The translations under genes and the position numbers were made by a program. From UBA2428 sp002343545 (GTDB lineage: Bacteria > Bdellovibrionota > UBA2428), in NCBI GenBank assembly GCA_937952285.1, contig CALFZE010000048.1, forward strand, positions 45,388-109,387: DNA of 64,000 nt. Direction: 5' to 3'. Within the stretch, counting starts at the first letter, position 1. Every line of letters starts with the position of its first letter. Below are positions 57,457-64,000 of this stretch, piece after piece. Below the pieces are notes generated by a model, which ran no database searches, was not told the DNA's origin, and saw nothing but the letters and a program-made list of their open reading frames with translations.

Positions 57457-58245
57457 ATGAATATGCGCAATATCCTCACGATCTGGAAACGCGAGTTCAA
57501 GGCGTACTTCTACACGCCGCTCGCCTGGGTCTTCATCGGGATTTTCACCCTGCTCATGGGCCTCATGTTCTGGAGCTTCCTCTCCACTTACATGGAGTAC
57601 ACGATGCGTTCGCAGTTCGGCATGGCGCCTTCGGTCACGATCGATCGCCTGGCCGAGGCCTTCTACGCGAACATGCACGTCATCTTCATGTTCATCCTGC
57701 CCTTCTTTACGATGCGCCTCTTCACCGAGGAGTCGCGCCAGAACACGATGGCGCTGCTCATGACCTCGCCGGTCCGCATGTGGGAACTCACGATCGCGAA
57801 ATTCAAGGCCGCGGCCTCGATCCTCGTGCTCAAGCTCCTCGTGAGCCTCATCTTCCCGATCTTCCTCATCCTCTACAGCGCGAAGGGCGCGGGGGCGGGC
57901 GGGCCGGACATGGGCATCGTGGGGTCGACCTACCTGGGCCTGCTCTTCGCGGGCTTGACTTACATCGCCTTCGGCATGTTCTGGTCGAGCATCACCGAGA
58001 GCCAGCTCGTCGCGGTCGTGCTGAGCTTCGCCACGAACTTCTCGTTCTGGCTGCTGGGCATGTGGTCGCAGGGCGCTTCGGGTTGGTTGCAGGCCGTCCT
58101 CAAGCAGCTCGCCATCAACGATCAGTTCCAGAGCTTCGCCAAGGGAACGATCGAGCTCAGCTCGGTCGTGTACTTCGTCAGCATCATTTTCTTCGCGCTT
58201 TTCCTGACGCATCGGTCGCTCGAAAGCCGCGCTTGGAGGTCGTGA
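57457..58245 (+). CDS. gldF: ABC-2 type permease (GldF-like)
   Basis: A 262-residue inner-membrane permease. Six predicted helices, including LAWVFIGIFTLLMGLMFWSF, FIFMFILPFFTMRLF and VVLSFATNFSFWLLGMW. The helical layout with the conserved PFFTMRLFTEESRQNT loop matches ABC-2 exporters, specifically the GldF/NosY group. It is 21 bases after gldA, and its stop is 1 base before the gldG ATG. GGAGAC precedes the ATG. Confidence 0.88.
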   Translation: MNMRNILTIWKREFKAYFYTPLAWVFIGIFTLLMGLMFWSFLSTYMEYTMRSQFGMAPSVTIDRLAEAFYANMHVIFMFILPFFTMRLFTEESRQNTMALLMTSPVRMWELTIAKFKAAASILVLKLLVSLIFPIFLILYSAKGAGAGGPDMGIVGSTYLGLLFAGLTYIAFGMFWSSITESQLVAVVLSFATNFSFWLLGMWSQGASGWLQAVLKQLAINDQFQSFAKGTIELSSVVYFVSIIFFALFLTHRSLESRAWRS

Positions 58246-58246
58246 T

Positions 58247-59998
58247 ATGAAGATCCGCAATATCGCCGCTACCGTCTTCTTCGCGGGCCTGGGCGTCGTC
58301 GTGGCGCTCTGGGGCTACTTCGAAAAACTCTGGACGATGCAGTGGCCCGTTTGGACGGCGCTCGGTGTCGCCGCGGTCGCCGCCGTGGTCTGGGCCGCGC
58401 TCTCCCTCGCCGAGCTCGCCGTGTGGGTTCGCAAGCGCGGCACCGTGTGGGCCGTCAGCACTTTCGTTTCGGTCGTCGCGACGATCGCGATCCTCGTGGT
58501 CGCGAACTGGGCGGGCACGGCCTACAACCACAAGTGGGACCTCACCAAGAACAAGTTCCACTCGTTGAGCGACCAGACGACGAACGTGCTCTCGGCGCTC
58601 AAGGAGCCCATCACGATCCGCGTCTGGTCGACCTCGATCGAGCGCATGGGCACGAACTTGGACATGAAGCGTTTCCTCGAGAACTACCGCCTCGCGGGTA
58701 AGGGTAAGGTCACGATCGAGATCAAGAACCCGAACGAAGACCGGCTCGGGTCGGAGCAAGACCAGGTCAAGCGCGACAACATCCTCATCGTGAGGACCGC
58801 GTCGGGGCGCGAGGCCCGCGTCGACAGCTTCGCCGATACGAAGGGCGAGGAGCTCATCACGAACGCGATCGTCCAAGCCACCCGCGGCGGCGGGACCAAG
58901 AAAACGGTGTGCTTCGTCGAGGGACACGGCGAGGCCGATCTCGACGAGGCGGGCGCCACGGGCATGAGCCAAGTCCGCGACGCGCTCAAATCCGGGGTCT
59001 ACGACACCGAGAAGGTCGTCACGGCCACGGCCGAAAAGATCCCCGAGAAGTGCGCGCTCCTCGTGCTCGCCGGACCCAAGGGCGATCCGCAGGAACGCGA
59101 GATCGAAGTCATCAAGGCGTACCTTAGCGGCGGCGGCAAGCTCATCGCGCTCCTCGGCGCGGGCGTGCCCGAAAAATGGAAGGATTTCCTGAAGGACTAC
59201 GGCGTGAAAGTCCGCGCGGATCTCATGATCGATCCGCGCGTACGGCCGCCCTTCGCGATCGCCACGCAGAACTTCTCGCAGGACGTCGAGATCGTCCGGG
59301 GGTTCCGCGGCCTCGTCGTGTTCCCCGAGTCGAGCTCGCTCGACGTCGCCTCGCAGCCGAACGACCCCGAGATCATGGTGAAGACCTTTATCTCGTCGGA
59401 GTCGGTGGCCTACGCGAAGGGCGGCAACTTGCGCACGCTCAAGACGATCGATCGGACGGGGAGCGATTTGCGCGGTCCCCTCGCGCTCGGGGTGCTCGTG
59501 ACGAAGCCCGTCAAGGCGCCCGGAGCGGCCAAGGAAGAGAAGCCGAAGGCGGAAAAACCCTCGGGCAAGAGCGGCGCTTGGATCCGTTGGCCTAGCCTCA
59601 TCGCGACGGCGCACGCCCAGGGCGCTCCGCATTCCGACGACGATGGCCATGATCACGGCCACGGCGGCGGGATCCCGGGCTTCCCGCCGGGCGAAGAAGC
59701 CAAGGACGGACCCAAGGCCGAAACGCTCGAGACGAGCGTGATCGTCTACGGCAGCAGCGCCTTCGTGCAGAACTCCTTCGTGAGCCAGATGGGCAACCAG
59801 GATCTCTTCCTGAACTCGGTGAACTTCCTGCTCAAGGACCAGGACCTCATCGGGATCCGTCCGCGCGAAGTGAGCCAAGCCCAGCTGGAGCTCTCGCCGG
59901 CCAAGCTCCGCAGCGTCGTCGCTTCGGTGCTCTTGATCTCGGGGCTCTTCCTCGTATTCGGCGTCGCGGTTTCGCGCCGCCGTAGCGCGGCGGCTTGA
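58247..59998 (+). CDS. gldG: GldG-like membrane protein with a His-rich insert
   Basis: A 583-residue protein. N-terminal helices at about residues 5-22, 33-60 and 70-88, a large periplasmic or cytoplasmic domain (residues 100-540; DLTKNKFHSLSDQTTNVLSA marks the start), and a final helix (VVASVLLISGLFLVFGVAVS). The sequence DLTKNKFHSLS followed by NRLRGSEQDQVKR-type segment is the GldG family core. Residues about 455-480 (HAQGAPHSDDDGHDHGHGGG) are rich in His and Asp, an insertion with a metal-binding look. Its stop overlaps the start of the Yip1 gene. Confidence 0.87.
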   Translation: MKIRNIAATVFFAGLGVVVALWGYFEKLWTMQWPVWTALGVAAVAAVVWAALSLAELAVWVRKRGTVWAVSTFVSVVATIAILVVANWAGTAYNHKWDLTKNKFHSLSDQTTNVLSALKEPITIRVWSTSIERMGTNLDMKRFLENYRLAGKGKVTIEIKNPNEDRLGSEQDQVKRDNILIVRTASGREARVDSFADTKGEELITNAIVQATRGGGTKKTVCFVEGHGEADLDEAGATGMSQVRDALKSGVYDTEKVVTATAEKIPEKCALLVLAGPKGDPQEREIEVIKAYLSGGGKLIALLGAGVPEKWKDFLKDYGVKVRADLMIDPRVRPPFAIATQNFSQDVEIVRGFRGLVVFPESSSLDVASQPNDPEIMVKTFISSESVAYAKGGNLRTLKTIDRTGSDLRGPLALGVLVTKPVKAPGAAKEEKPKAEKPSGKSGAWIRWPSLIATAHAQGAPHSDDDGHDHGHGGGIPGFPPGEEAKDGPKAETLETSVIVYGSSAFVQNSFVSQMGNQDLFLNSVNFLLKDQDLIGIRPREVSQAQLELSPAKLRSVVASVLLISGLFLVFGVAVSRRRSAAA

Positions 59999-60768
59999 TG
60001 TCGGACGAACGCGATCCGCTCCTCTACGGACCGTCGGCTCCGGGATCCTCGGGCCCGAAGCCGACGCCGCCGCCCCTCCCGCCGCCGAGCGGGAATTGGG
60101 CGGATCGCGCTCCGTGGCTCGACGCTCTGGAGCTCTTGGCCCGACCGCAGACTTTCTTTCGCTCGATCCCGGGCGTCGCGAAGGAGCCCAAGCTTTTCCT
60201 GAAGGCGCTCCTCGTTTTCGTGCTCTTCTCGTGGATCGCGGGCGGCGTCCAGTCCGCGTTCTTCAATCCGGGCGACTGGATCTCCTCGCTCGAGGACCTC
60301 TCGATCCAGCTGGGAGAGAGCGGCCTCCCCGGACAGTATTCGATTTACCTGCAACGCCTGCCCTTCGGCGAGCTGAAGCACGCGGTGAGCGGCTTCGGCG
60401 CGATGCTGTCGGCCATGGCGACCTTGGCGTCGCCCTTTATCGCGCTCTTCTGGATTCTCCTGAATTCCCTCGTGGGAACGTGGTGGCTGAAGCGTCTCGT
60501 CCCGGACGGCGTGCGCGTCGATATGGGGTCGGTTTTCCTCTCGCAGGTCTACGCGAACTGGTTCGTCCTGTTGGGAATTCTTCCCTTCTTCGGCGGTTTC
60601 GTGGGCGCGTTGGTCGTCTTCCTTTATTCCATCTTCTCGCTCGTCTGGATGTACGACACGACGTTCTCGCGCGCCGTCCTGGCGATCCGCTTTATCGAGC
60701 TGGCATTCTTCCTGATGGCGATGCTCTTCGTCGCCATGGGCGTGGCGATCTTCGCCCTCATGTTTTGA
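59998..60768 (+). CDS. Yip1-family membrane protein
   Basis: A 256-residue integral membrane protein. A proline-rich cytoplasmic head (PTPPPLPPPSGNW) leads to four or five membrane helices, including LFLKALLVFVLFSWIAGGVQ and ASPFIALFWILLNSL. The sequence fits the YIP1/Yip1 domain family, found in bacteria next to envelope and secretion genes. The gldG stop TGA and this ATG overlap by one base, so it is part of the gldA-F-G operon. Role unknown; possibly an auxiliary membrane factor. Confidence 0.85.
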   Translation: MSDERDPLLYGPSAPGSSGPKPTPPPLPPPSGNWADRAPWLDALELLARPQTFFRSIPGVAKEPKLFLKALLVFVLFSWIAGGVQSAFFNPGDWISSLEDLSIQLGESGLPGQYSIYLQRLPFGELKHAVSGFGAMLSAMATLASPFIALFWILLNSLVGTWWLKRLVPDGVRVDMGSVFLSQVYANWFVLLGILPFFGGFVGALVVFLYSIFSLVWMYDTTFSRAVLAIRFIELAFFLMAMLFVAMGVAIFALMF

Positions 60769-60778
60769 GGTTCGTGGC

Positions 60779-61396
60779 TCAGAACGGCGTGCGCTGGCCC
60801 GAAATCTTCGGTTCGAGCCCGTAGAGAATCTCGATCGGTCGCGGTCCCTTCGCGATCGAGGCCCGTACGCCGCGCCGCAATTCCTCGGGCGCGGGCCAGA
60901 AGGGTCGTTCCCGGTGACCCACGAAGTCGGCGTAGGGAGCCGCTTCGCTCGCCATGATCCCGTCCGCGTCGCGCACGACAAAGTCCCGCTCGTTTCGCAG
61001 CTCGAGCCACTCGAGCTTGGCTTCGAGCGTCTCGGCCACGCTCATGCGGCGGACTTTTTGGTGCTGCAGCGGAAGAAAAATCCGTTGCCCGAAAAGGTCG
61101 AAGGTCGGGATCCCGCCCAGGGGCTTACCGAGCGCGCGGGCCAGGCCCTGCGCGAAGGCCGCGGCGATGCGCAGTCCCGTGAAGGCCCCGGGGCCCGTCA
61201 CGACGTGAAGGGATTCGAGCGTCTCGAGGGAGACGCCGGCTTCGCGCAACAAGGTATCGAGTTCGCCGGACAGCTCGGACTGAAGTCCGGACGATTCGTC
61301 GCCCGTCCAGGCCCGGTGCGCGACGGTGCGCTCGGCGGCGGAATCCGTGAGGATCCAAAGTCCTTGCGGCGAAACGAGGCTGAGGGCCAAACGCAT
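60779..61396 (-). CDS. tsaB: tRNA threonylcarbamoyladenosine biosynthesis protein TsaB
   Basis: Scaffold partner of TsaD in t6A37 modification. The 205-residue protein has the hallmark PGAFTGLRIAAAFAQGLARA near residues 70-90, and an actin-like ATPase-fold half, starting MRLALSLVSPQGLWILTDSA. The C-terminal half diverges, as usual. It forms a functional set with the tsaC gene at 332-1348. The convergent Yip1 gene ends 10 bases away. It lies downstream of a lipoprotein gene, but a terminator (61435-61473) separates them. Confidence 0.9.
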   Translation of the reverse strand: MRLALSLVSPQGLWILTDSAAERTVAHRAWTGDESSGLQSELSGELDTLLREAGVSLETLESLHVVTGPGAFTGLRIAAAFAQGLARALGKPLGGIPTFDLFGQRIFLPLQHQKVRRMSVAETLEAKLEWLELRNERDFVVRDADGIMASEAAPYADFVGHRERPFWPAPEELRRGVRASIAKGPRPIEILYGLEPKISGQRTPF

Positions 61397-61434
61397 GCTC
61401 CGCGTTCTAGCAGTCCTCCCGCGGAAACGAAAAT

Positions 61435-61473
61435 GCCCCCGTGCGCCGCCTGGGTAGGGCGGAGCACGGGGGC
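61435..61473. terminator. Terminator between lipoprotein gene and tsaB
   Basis: GCCCCCGTGC with GCACGGGGGC forms a 10-base outer stem and CCGCC with GGCGG an inner stem. TTTTCG follows on the minus strand, and the plus strand shows TTGAAAAAAC. It would end the lipoprotein transcript before tsaB. Confidence 0.75.
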
Positions 61474-61569
61474 TTGAAAAAACCTCCGGTCACGAGGCCT
61501 GACCTTACTATTCAGACGGGGAGTCCTTTATGAAGGGACGGACCCCGTGATCGAAGGTGCAGGACCGAG

Positions 61570-62142
61570 TTACGGGCGGACGGAGAGGAAGGTCTGGCCG
61601 GGCGCCGAGATCATGCCGGCGTTACCGCCGCTGAACTCCATGTAGACGTTCCCTTCGATGACGCTGCCCACGACGTAGGCCGGGACGGGGCCGATGCGCG
61701 AGCCCATCTCGATGTAGACGCCGTTGCCGCGCAGGGCGATCTCGATCTCTTCGTAGGGCGACACGGCTTCGAGCGTGCCGAGCGCGCCGTTCGTGCAGAC
61801 CGCGGTGCGGACTTGCTGCTGCGGCAGACCCACGGCTTGCGTGCCGGAGTAGATGCTGCCGTAGAGGCTCGCGATGGACGGGATGTTGAGCTCGCCGATG
61901 GCCTCGATCTGAGTGCCGCGGCGGTAGATGTCGACGATGAGGCTCGCGCCGTTGCCGAAGTTGGCGTAGACGGTGCGGTCCTTCACGCCTTGCGGAGCGG
62001 CGCAGTTGCCCATGCCGCCGTAGGCGTAAGGATTGAGCGGATCGTAAGGCAGCGGCTGGATGACGGGATCATTCCCGCAAGCCGAGAGAGCGGCCAAGAC
62101 GAAGGCTCCGAGGACGCTGTTCTTGATCTTGTTCGTGTTCAT
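61570..62142 (-). CDS. Predicted lipoprotein
   Basis: A 190-residue exported protein. The lipobox LSAC follows AFVLAALSAC, with Cys22 as the likely lipidation site. The mature segment is short and Gly- and Pro-rich at the start (PVIQPLPYDPLNPYAYGG), then beta-like. The tail SGGNAGMISAPGQTFLSVRP looks like a strand-rich end. No family is recognised. The neighbouring gene at 62225-63001 also encodes a lipoprotein, so the group may be one transcript. Confidence 0.82.
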   Translation of the reverse strand: MNTNKIKNSVLGAFVLAALSACGNDPVIQPLPYDPLNPYAYGGMGNCAAPQGVKDRTVYANFGNGASLIVDIYRRGTQIEAIGELNIPSIASLYGSIYSGTQAVGLPQQQVRTAVCTNGALGTLEAVSPYEEIEIALRGNGVYIEMGSRIGPVPAYVVGSVIEGNVYMEFSGGNAGMISAPGQTFLSVRP

Positions 62143-62224
62143 ATGGACTCCCCTTTGTTTAAGCGGCTTCCCCCCCGGGTAGCCGCATTCGAACCGATTT
62201 GAGCGGACCGGACTTTGGCGAGCC

Positions 62225-63001
62225 TTACTGGCTCACCACGTTGCCGAGCGTGAAGCGGATCGTGCCGAGATTGCGGCCCGAGTTCGAGAGCAGGTTCAGG
62301 GCTTCGGTCTTGGGCGTCGAAGCGTCGGGCTGTTCCCACCACTTGATAGAGGGGTAAGGCGACGCGTAGCCCAAGCAGCGGGCCACCGTGTACTCGCCGG
62401 ACTTGCACTTCGCCTTGAGATCGGCGACCGCGTTGTTGAGCTGCGTTTGGAAGCTCGGGAAGGTGTAGTAGCGGATCGTGCCGGACATCTGCTGTTCGTC
62501 GGCCGACGAGATCGAGCTCGCTTTGAGTTGCACGAGCCCGTAACCGTCCATCCAGACCACGTTCAGGTCCCACTTGCCCGTGTCGTCGTCCAGCTTGAGA
62601 GAGCTCCAGCCGTATTGGTTCATGGATTCTTTCGCGTCGAAGCTCGTGATGCCGTAGTCGTCTTCGTACTCGACGCGAAGGTCGGCGGTGACGTTCTCGC
62701 CCGTGCCGTAGACGTCGAGGCAGTAGGTCACGTCGCCTTCGACGTTGCTCACGACTCGGCCGGCGAAGTAGCCGCTGAGGGCCGACTTCATCGCGCTCGC
62801 GCTCGAGCCGTTCAGGGTGACCTTCGACTCGGTACCCAGGCAGAGACGGTTGTTCGTCGTGCTCGGGGTGTCGTCGTTGCCGCGGTCGGACGGGGTGACC
62901 GTCGGATCCGGCGTCGGCGTGCTATCAACCTTGTCGGCGCAAGCGCCCAGGACCGAAAGTCCCAGGATCATCAGCCGGAAAGTGATCGAGTTCGTTCTCA
63001 T
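62225..63001 (-). CDS. Predicted lipoprotein of unknown function
   Basis: A 258-residue lipoprotein. The ATG at 63001 has GGGGAG 7 bases upstream, and the lipobox SVLGAC follows; Cys20 is the lipidation site. A Thr/Pro-rich spacer (DSTPTPDPTVTPSDRG) separates the anchor. The mature domain holds Cys pairs (RLCLG, VTYCLDVY, KAKCKSG, ARCLGYA) and beta-like strands, e.g. GDVTYCLDVYGTGENVTADL. Likely outer-membrane. A frame extends to 63019 but without a better Shine-Dalgarno. Confidence 0.85.
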   Translation of the reverse strand: MRTNSITFRLMILGLSVLGACADKVDSTPTPDPTVTPSDRGNDDTPSTTNNRLCLGTESKVTLNGSSASAMKSALSGYFAGRVVSNVEGDVTYCLDVYGTGENVTADLRVEYEDDYGITSFDAKESMNQYGWSSLKLDDDTGKWDLNVVWMDGYGLVQLKASSISSADEQQMSGTIRYYTFPSFQTQLNNAVADLKAKCKSGEYTVARCLGYASPYPSIKWWEQPDASTPKTEALNLLSNSGRNLGTIRFTLGNVVSQ

Positions 63002-63138
63002 AAAGTTCTCCCCTACCATCGATGTAGCAGGGGCCGTGCCAAGGATTTCAAAACCAACTTAAGTCTTCGGTTTTCAAGGCAAATGTTGGCATTATGAAGA
63101 AGGCGTGAAGCCCCCGAAAGGCCGTATTTTTCAGCCAG

Positions 63139-63157
63139 CTGCCCAAAGTTTGGGCAG
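63139..63157. repeat. 19-base perfect palindrome
   Basis: CTGCCCAAA-G-TTTGGGCAG reads identically on both strands, apart from the central base. It stands 33 bases after the stop of the lipoprotein gene (63191) and 138 bases before the start of the next (63001). There is no T-run, so an operator is a better guess than a terminator. Confidence 0.55.
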
Positions 63158-63190
63158 GGCCGGAAGGCTAAGTCGCGTGAAAGCGGGGGC

Positions 63191-63874
63191 TTAGGGAAGC
63201 CACTCGGCGAAGCCGTTAAAGCGGCCCAGCTCCACGGTCTCCGTGCCCTCGACGAGATAGAGGGCGCCCGCGTTGAAGGGGTTTACGGCGGCTTCCTGGA
63301 CGCTGTTCGAGGCTTCGCGGGCGAAGCGGATCTCGAGGATCTCGCCCCCTTCGTCCACGCTCACGACGCGGCCCTTGAGCTCGTCCTTATAGGCGTTGCG
63401 CTTGAGCGAAAGCGGGACTTCGGAGCGGAAGTCGCCCATGAGGGTGCGACCGCCCGGGAGCTCGAGCCGCACGCTCAGGAGGGCGTCCACGAGGATTTCT
63501 TGATGTTCGGGGTAGGCGCGCACGCTCTTCAGTACGAGGCGGGCGCTGAGCTTCTTGGCGGGATCCTGCATCTCGACGGGATCGAAGCTCTGCCCCTTGA
63601 AAAGAATGTTGTACGGGGAACGTTCGCCGAGGGCATCGGCGGGATCGATCGTGAAGCGCCCGACGGGCGTCGCCTTCGGTGCGTTCTCGGCACGTTTTTT
63701 CTCGCTTGGGGCCGCACGTTCGGGGCCCGGCGAAGGGACGCCCGCCAACGTGCCTTCCGCGGGCGGCATCTGCTGACCCGATTTGGGAAGATTGTTCTCG
63801 TCGTAAAGGTACGACCCCGAACAAGCGGGCAGGCCGAGGGCGCTCAAGGCGATGGCGAGGGTAATGCGTGACAT
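63191..63874 (-). CDS. Predicted lipoprotein
   Basis: A 227-residue exported protein; signal then lipobox LGLPAC (Cys18) preceded by ITLAIALSA. A Pro/Gly/Ser-rich linker (residues 35-70) leads to a beta-rich mature domain with FTIDPADALGERSPYNILFK and LVLKSVRAYPEHQEILVDAL. No family recognised. The gene is the first of the three lipoprotein genes on this strand; a cut-off gene precedes it (63919-64000). Confidence 0.8.
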   Translation of the reverse strand: MSRITLAIALSALGLPACSGSYLYDENNLPKSGQQMPPAEGTLAGVPSPGPERAAPSEKKRAENAPKATPVGRFTIDPADALGERSPYNILFKGQSFDPVEMQDPAKKLSARLVLKSVRAYPEHQEILVDALLSVRLELPGGRTLMGDFRSEVPLSLKRNAYKDELKGRVVSVDEGGEILEIRFAREASNSVQEAAVNPFNAGALYLVEGTETVELGRFNGFAEWLP

Positions 63875-63918
63875 GGCGAAAAGACGGTTGCGAGGGACGT
63901 GCCAGGGTCACGAGGCCT

Positions 63919-64000
63919 TTACGGCGGGACGGAGCCCTCGCCGTTGTCGAAACTCTGGACGACGTTGCGCGCGATACGTCCCGGCGCGCCTAGCGGCGGG
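63919..64000 (-). CDS. C-terminal end of a gene running off the window
   Basis: On the minus strand the frame ends at TAA (63919-63921). The last 26 residues are visible (PLGAPGRIARNVVQSFDNGE then GSVPP). Codon choice is high-GC and coding-like, and the stop lies 45 bases before the lipoprotein start. The start is outside the window, so the product is unknown. It could also be a chance frame, given the short length. Confidence 0.4.
   Translation of the reverse strand, partial: PPLGAPGRIARNVVQSFDNGEGSVPP

Noticed and set aside
1..64000. CRISPR arrays, insertion sequences, prophage or integrase genes
   Set aside because: No direct-repeat arrays with spacers, transposase motifs or att-like duplications were seen at the tRNA-Lys or elsewhere.

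Overview
The window is GC-rich, densely coded bacterial chromosome with short intergenic gaps and no prophage, insertion sequence, rRNA operon or CRISPR array that I can see. The cell is Gram-negative: there are several lipoproteins with lipoboxes, a predicted outer-membrane barrel and many signal-peptide proteins. A LigD in PE-ligase-polymerase order, an ImuA/ImuB/DnaE2 SOS mutasome, a PrkA kinase, GldA-F-G-type ABC genes and many TPR, HDOD, PilZ and receiver-like proteins suggest a deltaproteobacterial or Bdellovibrionota-like lineage. That placement is inference, with no marker gene to fix it.

Layout. 1-9.3 kb is housekeeping: a cut-off cyclic-nucleotide-binding protein, TsaC/Sua5, Ppx/GppA, the amino-sugar pair glmU-glmS, a receiver-PilZ protein, fumarase and a thioredoxin-like protein. 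9.5-18.1 kb holds a TPR protein ending in an OmpR-type DNA-binding domain, a 37-residue basic protein next to ribosomal protein S18, PrkA, an AraC regulator and CoaBC. 18.2-26.6 kb has a beta-CASP hydrolase, then a secreted-protein island: a papain-like protease, a protein with a Gly/Ser/Cys repeat tail, and four exported proteins ended by a strong terminator. 26.6-34 kb has dcd, prmA, a TPR protein, epmA, an IHF/HU protein, an NtrC-type regulator and tRNA-Lys(UUU). 34-41.3 kb has a DUF72 protein, an NHEJ-like group and CorA.

41.3-48.3 kb is the most informative stretch. It is an SOS mutagenesis region (dnaE2, imuB, imuA, lexA) in which three copies of one palindrome, CATAC-N4-GTATG, sit on the presumed promoters and near or over the start codons. 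I infer this is the LexA operator of this organism. Two possible small peptide genes flank the region. The NHEJ group just before it is odd: the ligase domain of LigD has lost its motif I lysine and its OB fold, a separate small adenylation-domain gene lies 0.85 kb away, and no Ku gene is visible.

48.5-64 kb has ddl, a TMEM14-like protein, a transaldolase-family enzyme with a membrane protein, an HDOD protein, a gldA-gldF-gldG-Yip1 operon, tsaB, and a run of lipoproteins on the minus strand to the window end.

Promoters, hairpins and repeats were found by eye and not computed. Product names rest on recognisable motifs and family resemblance, since no database search was possible.
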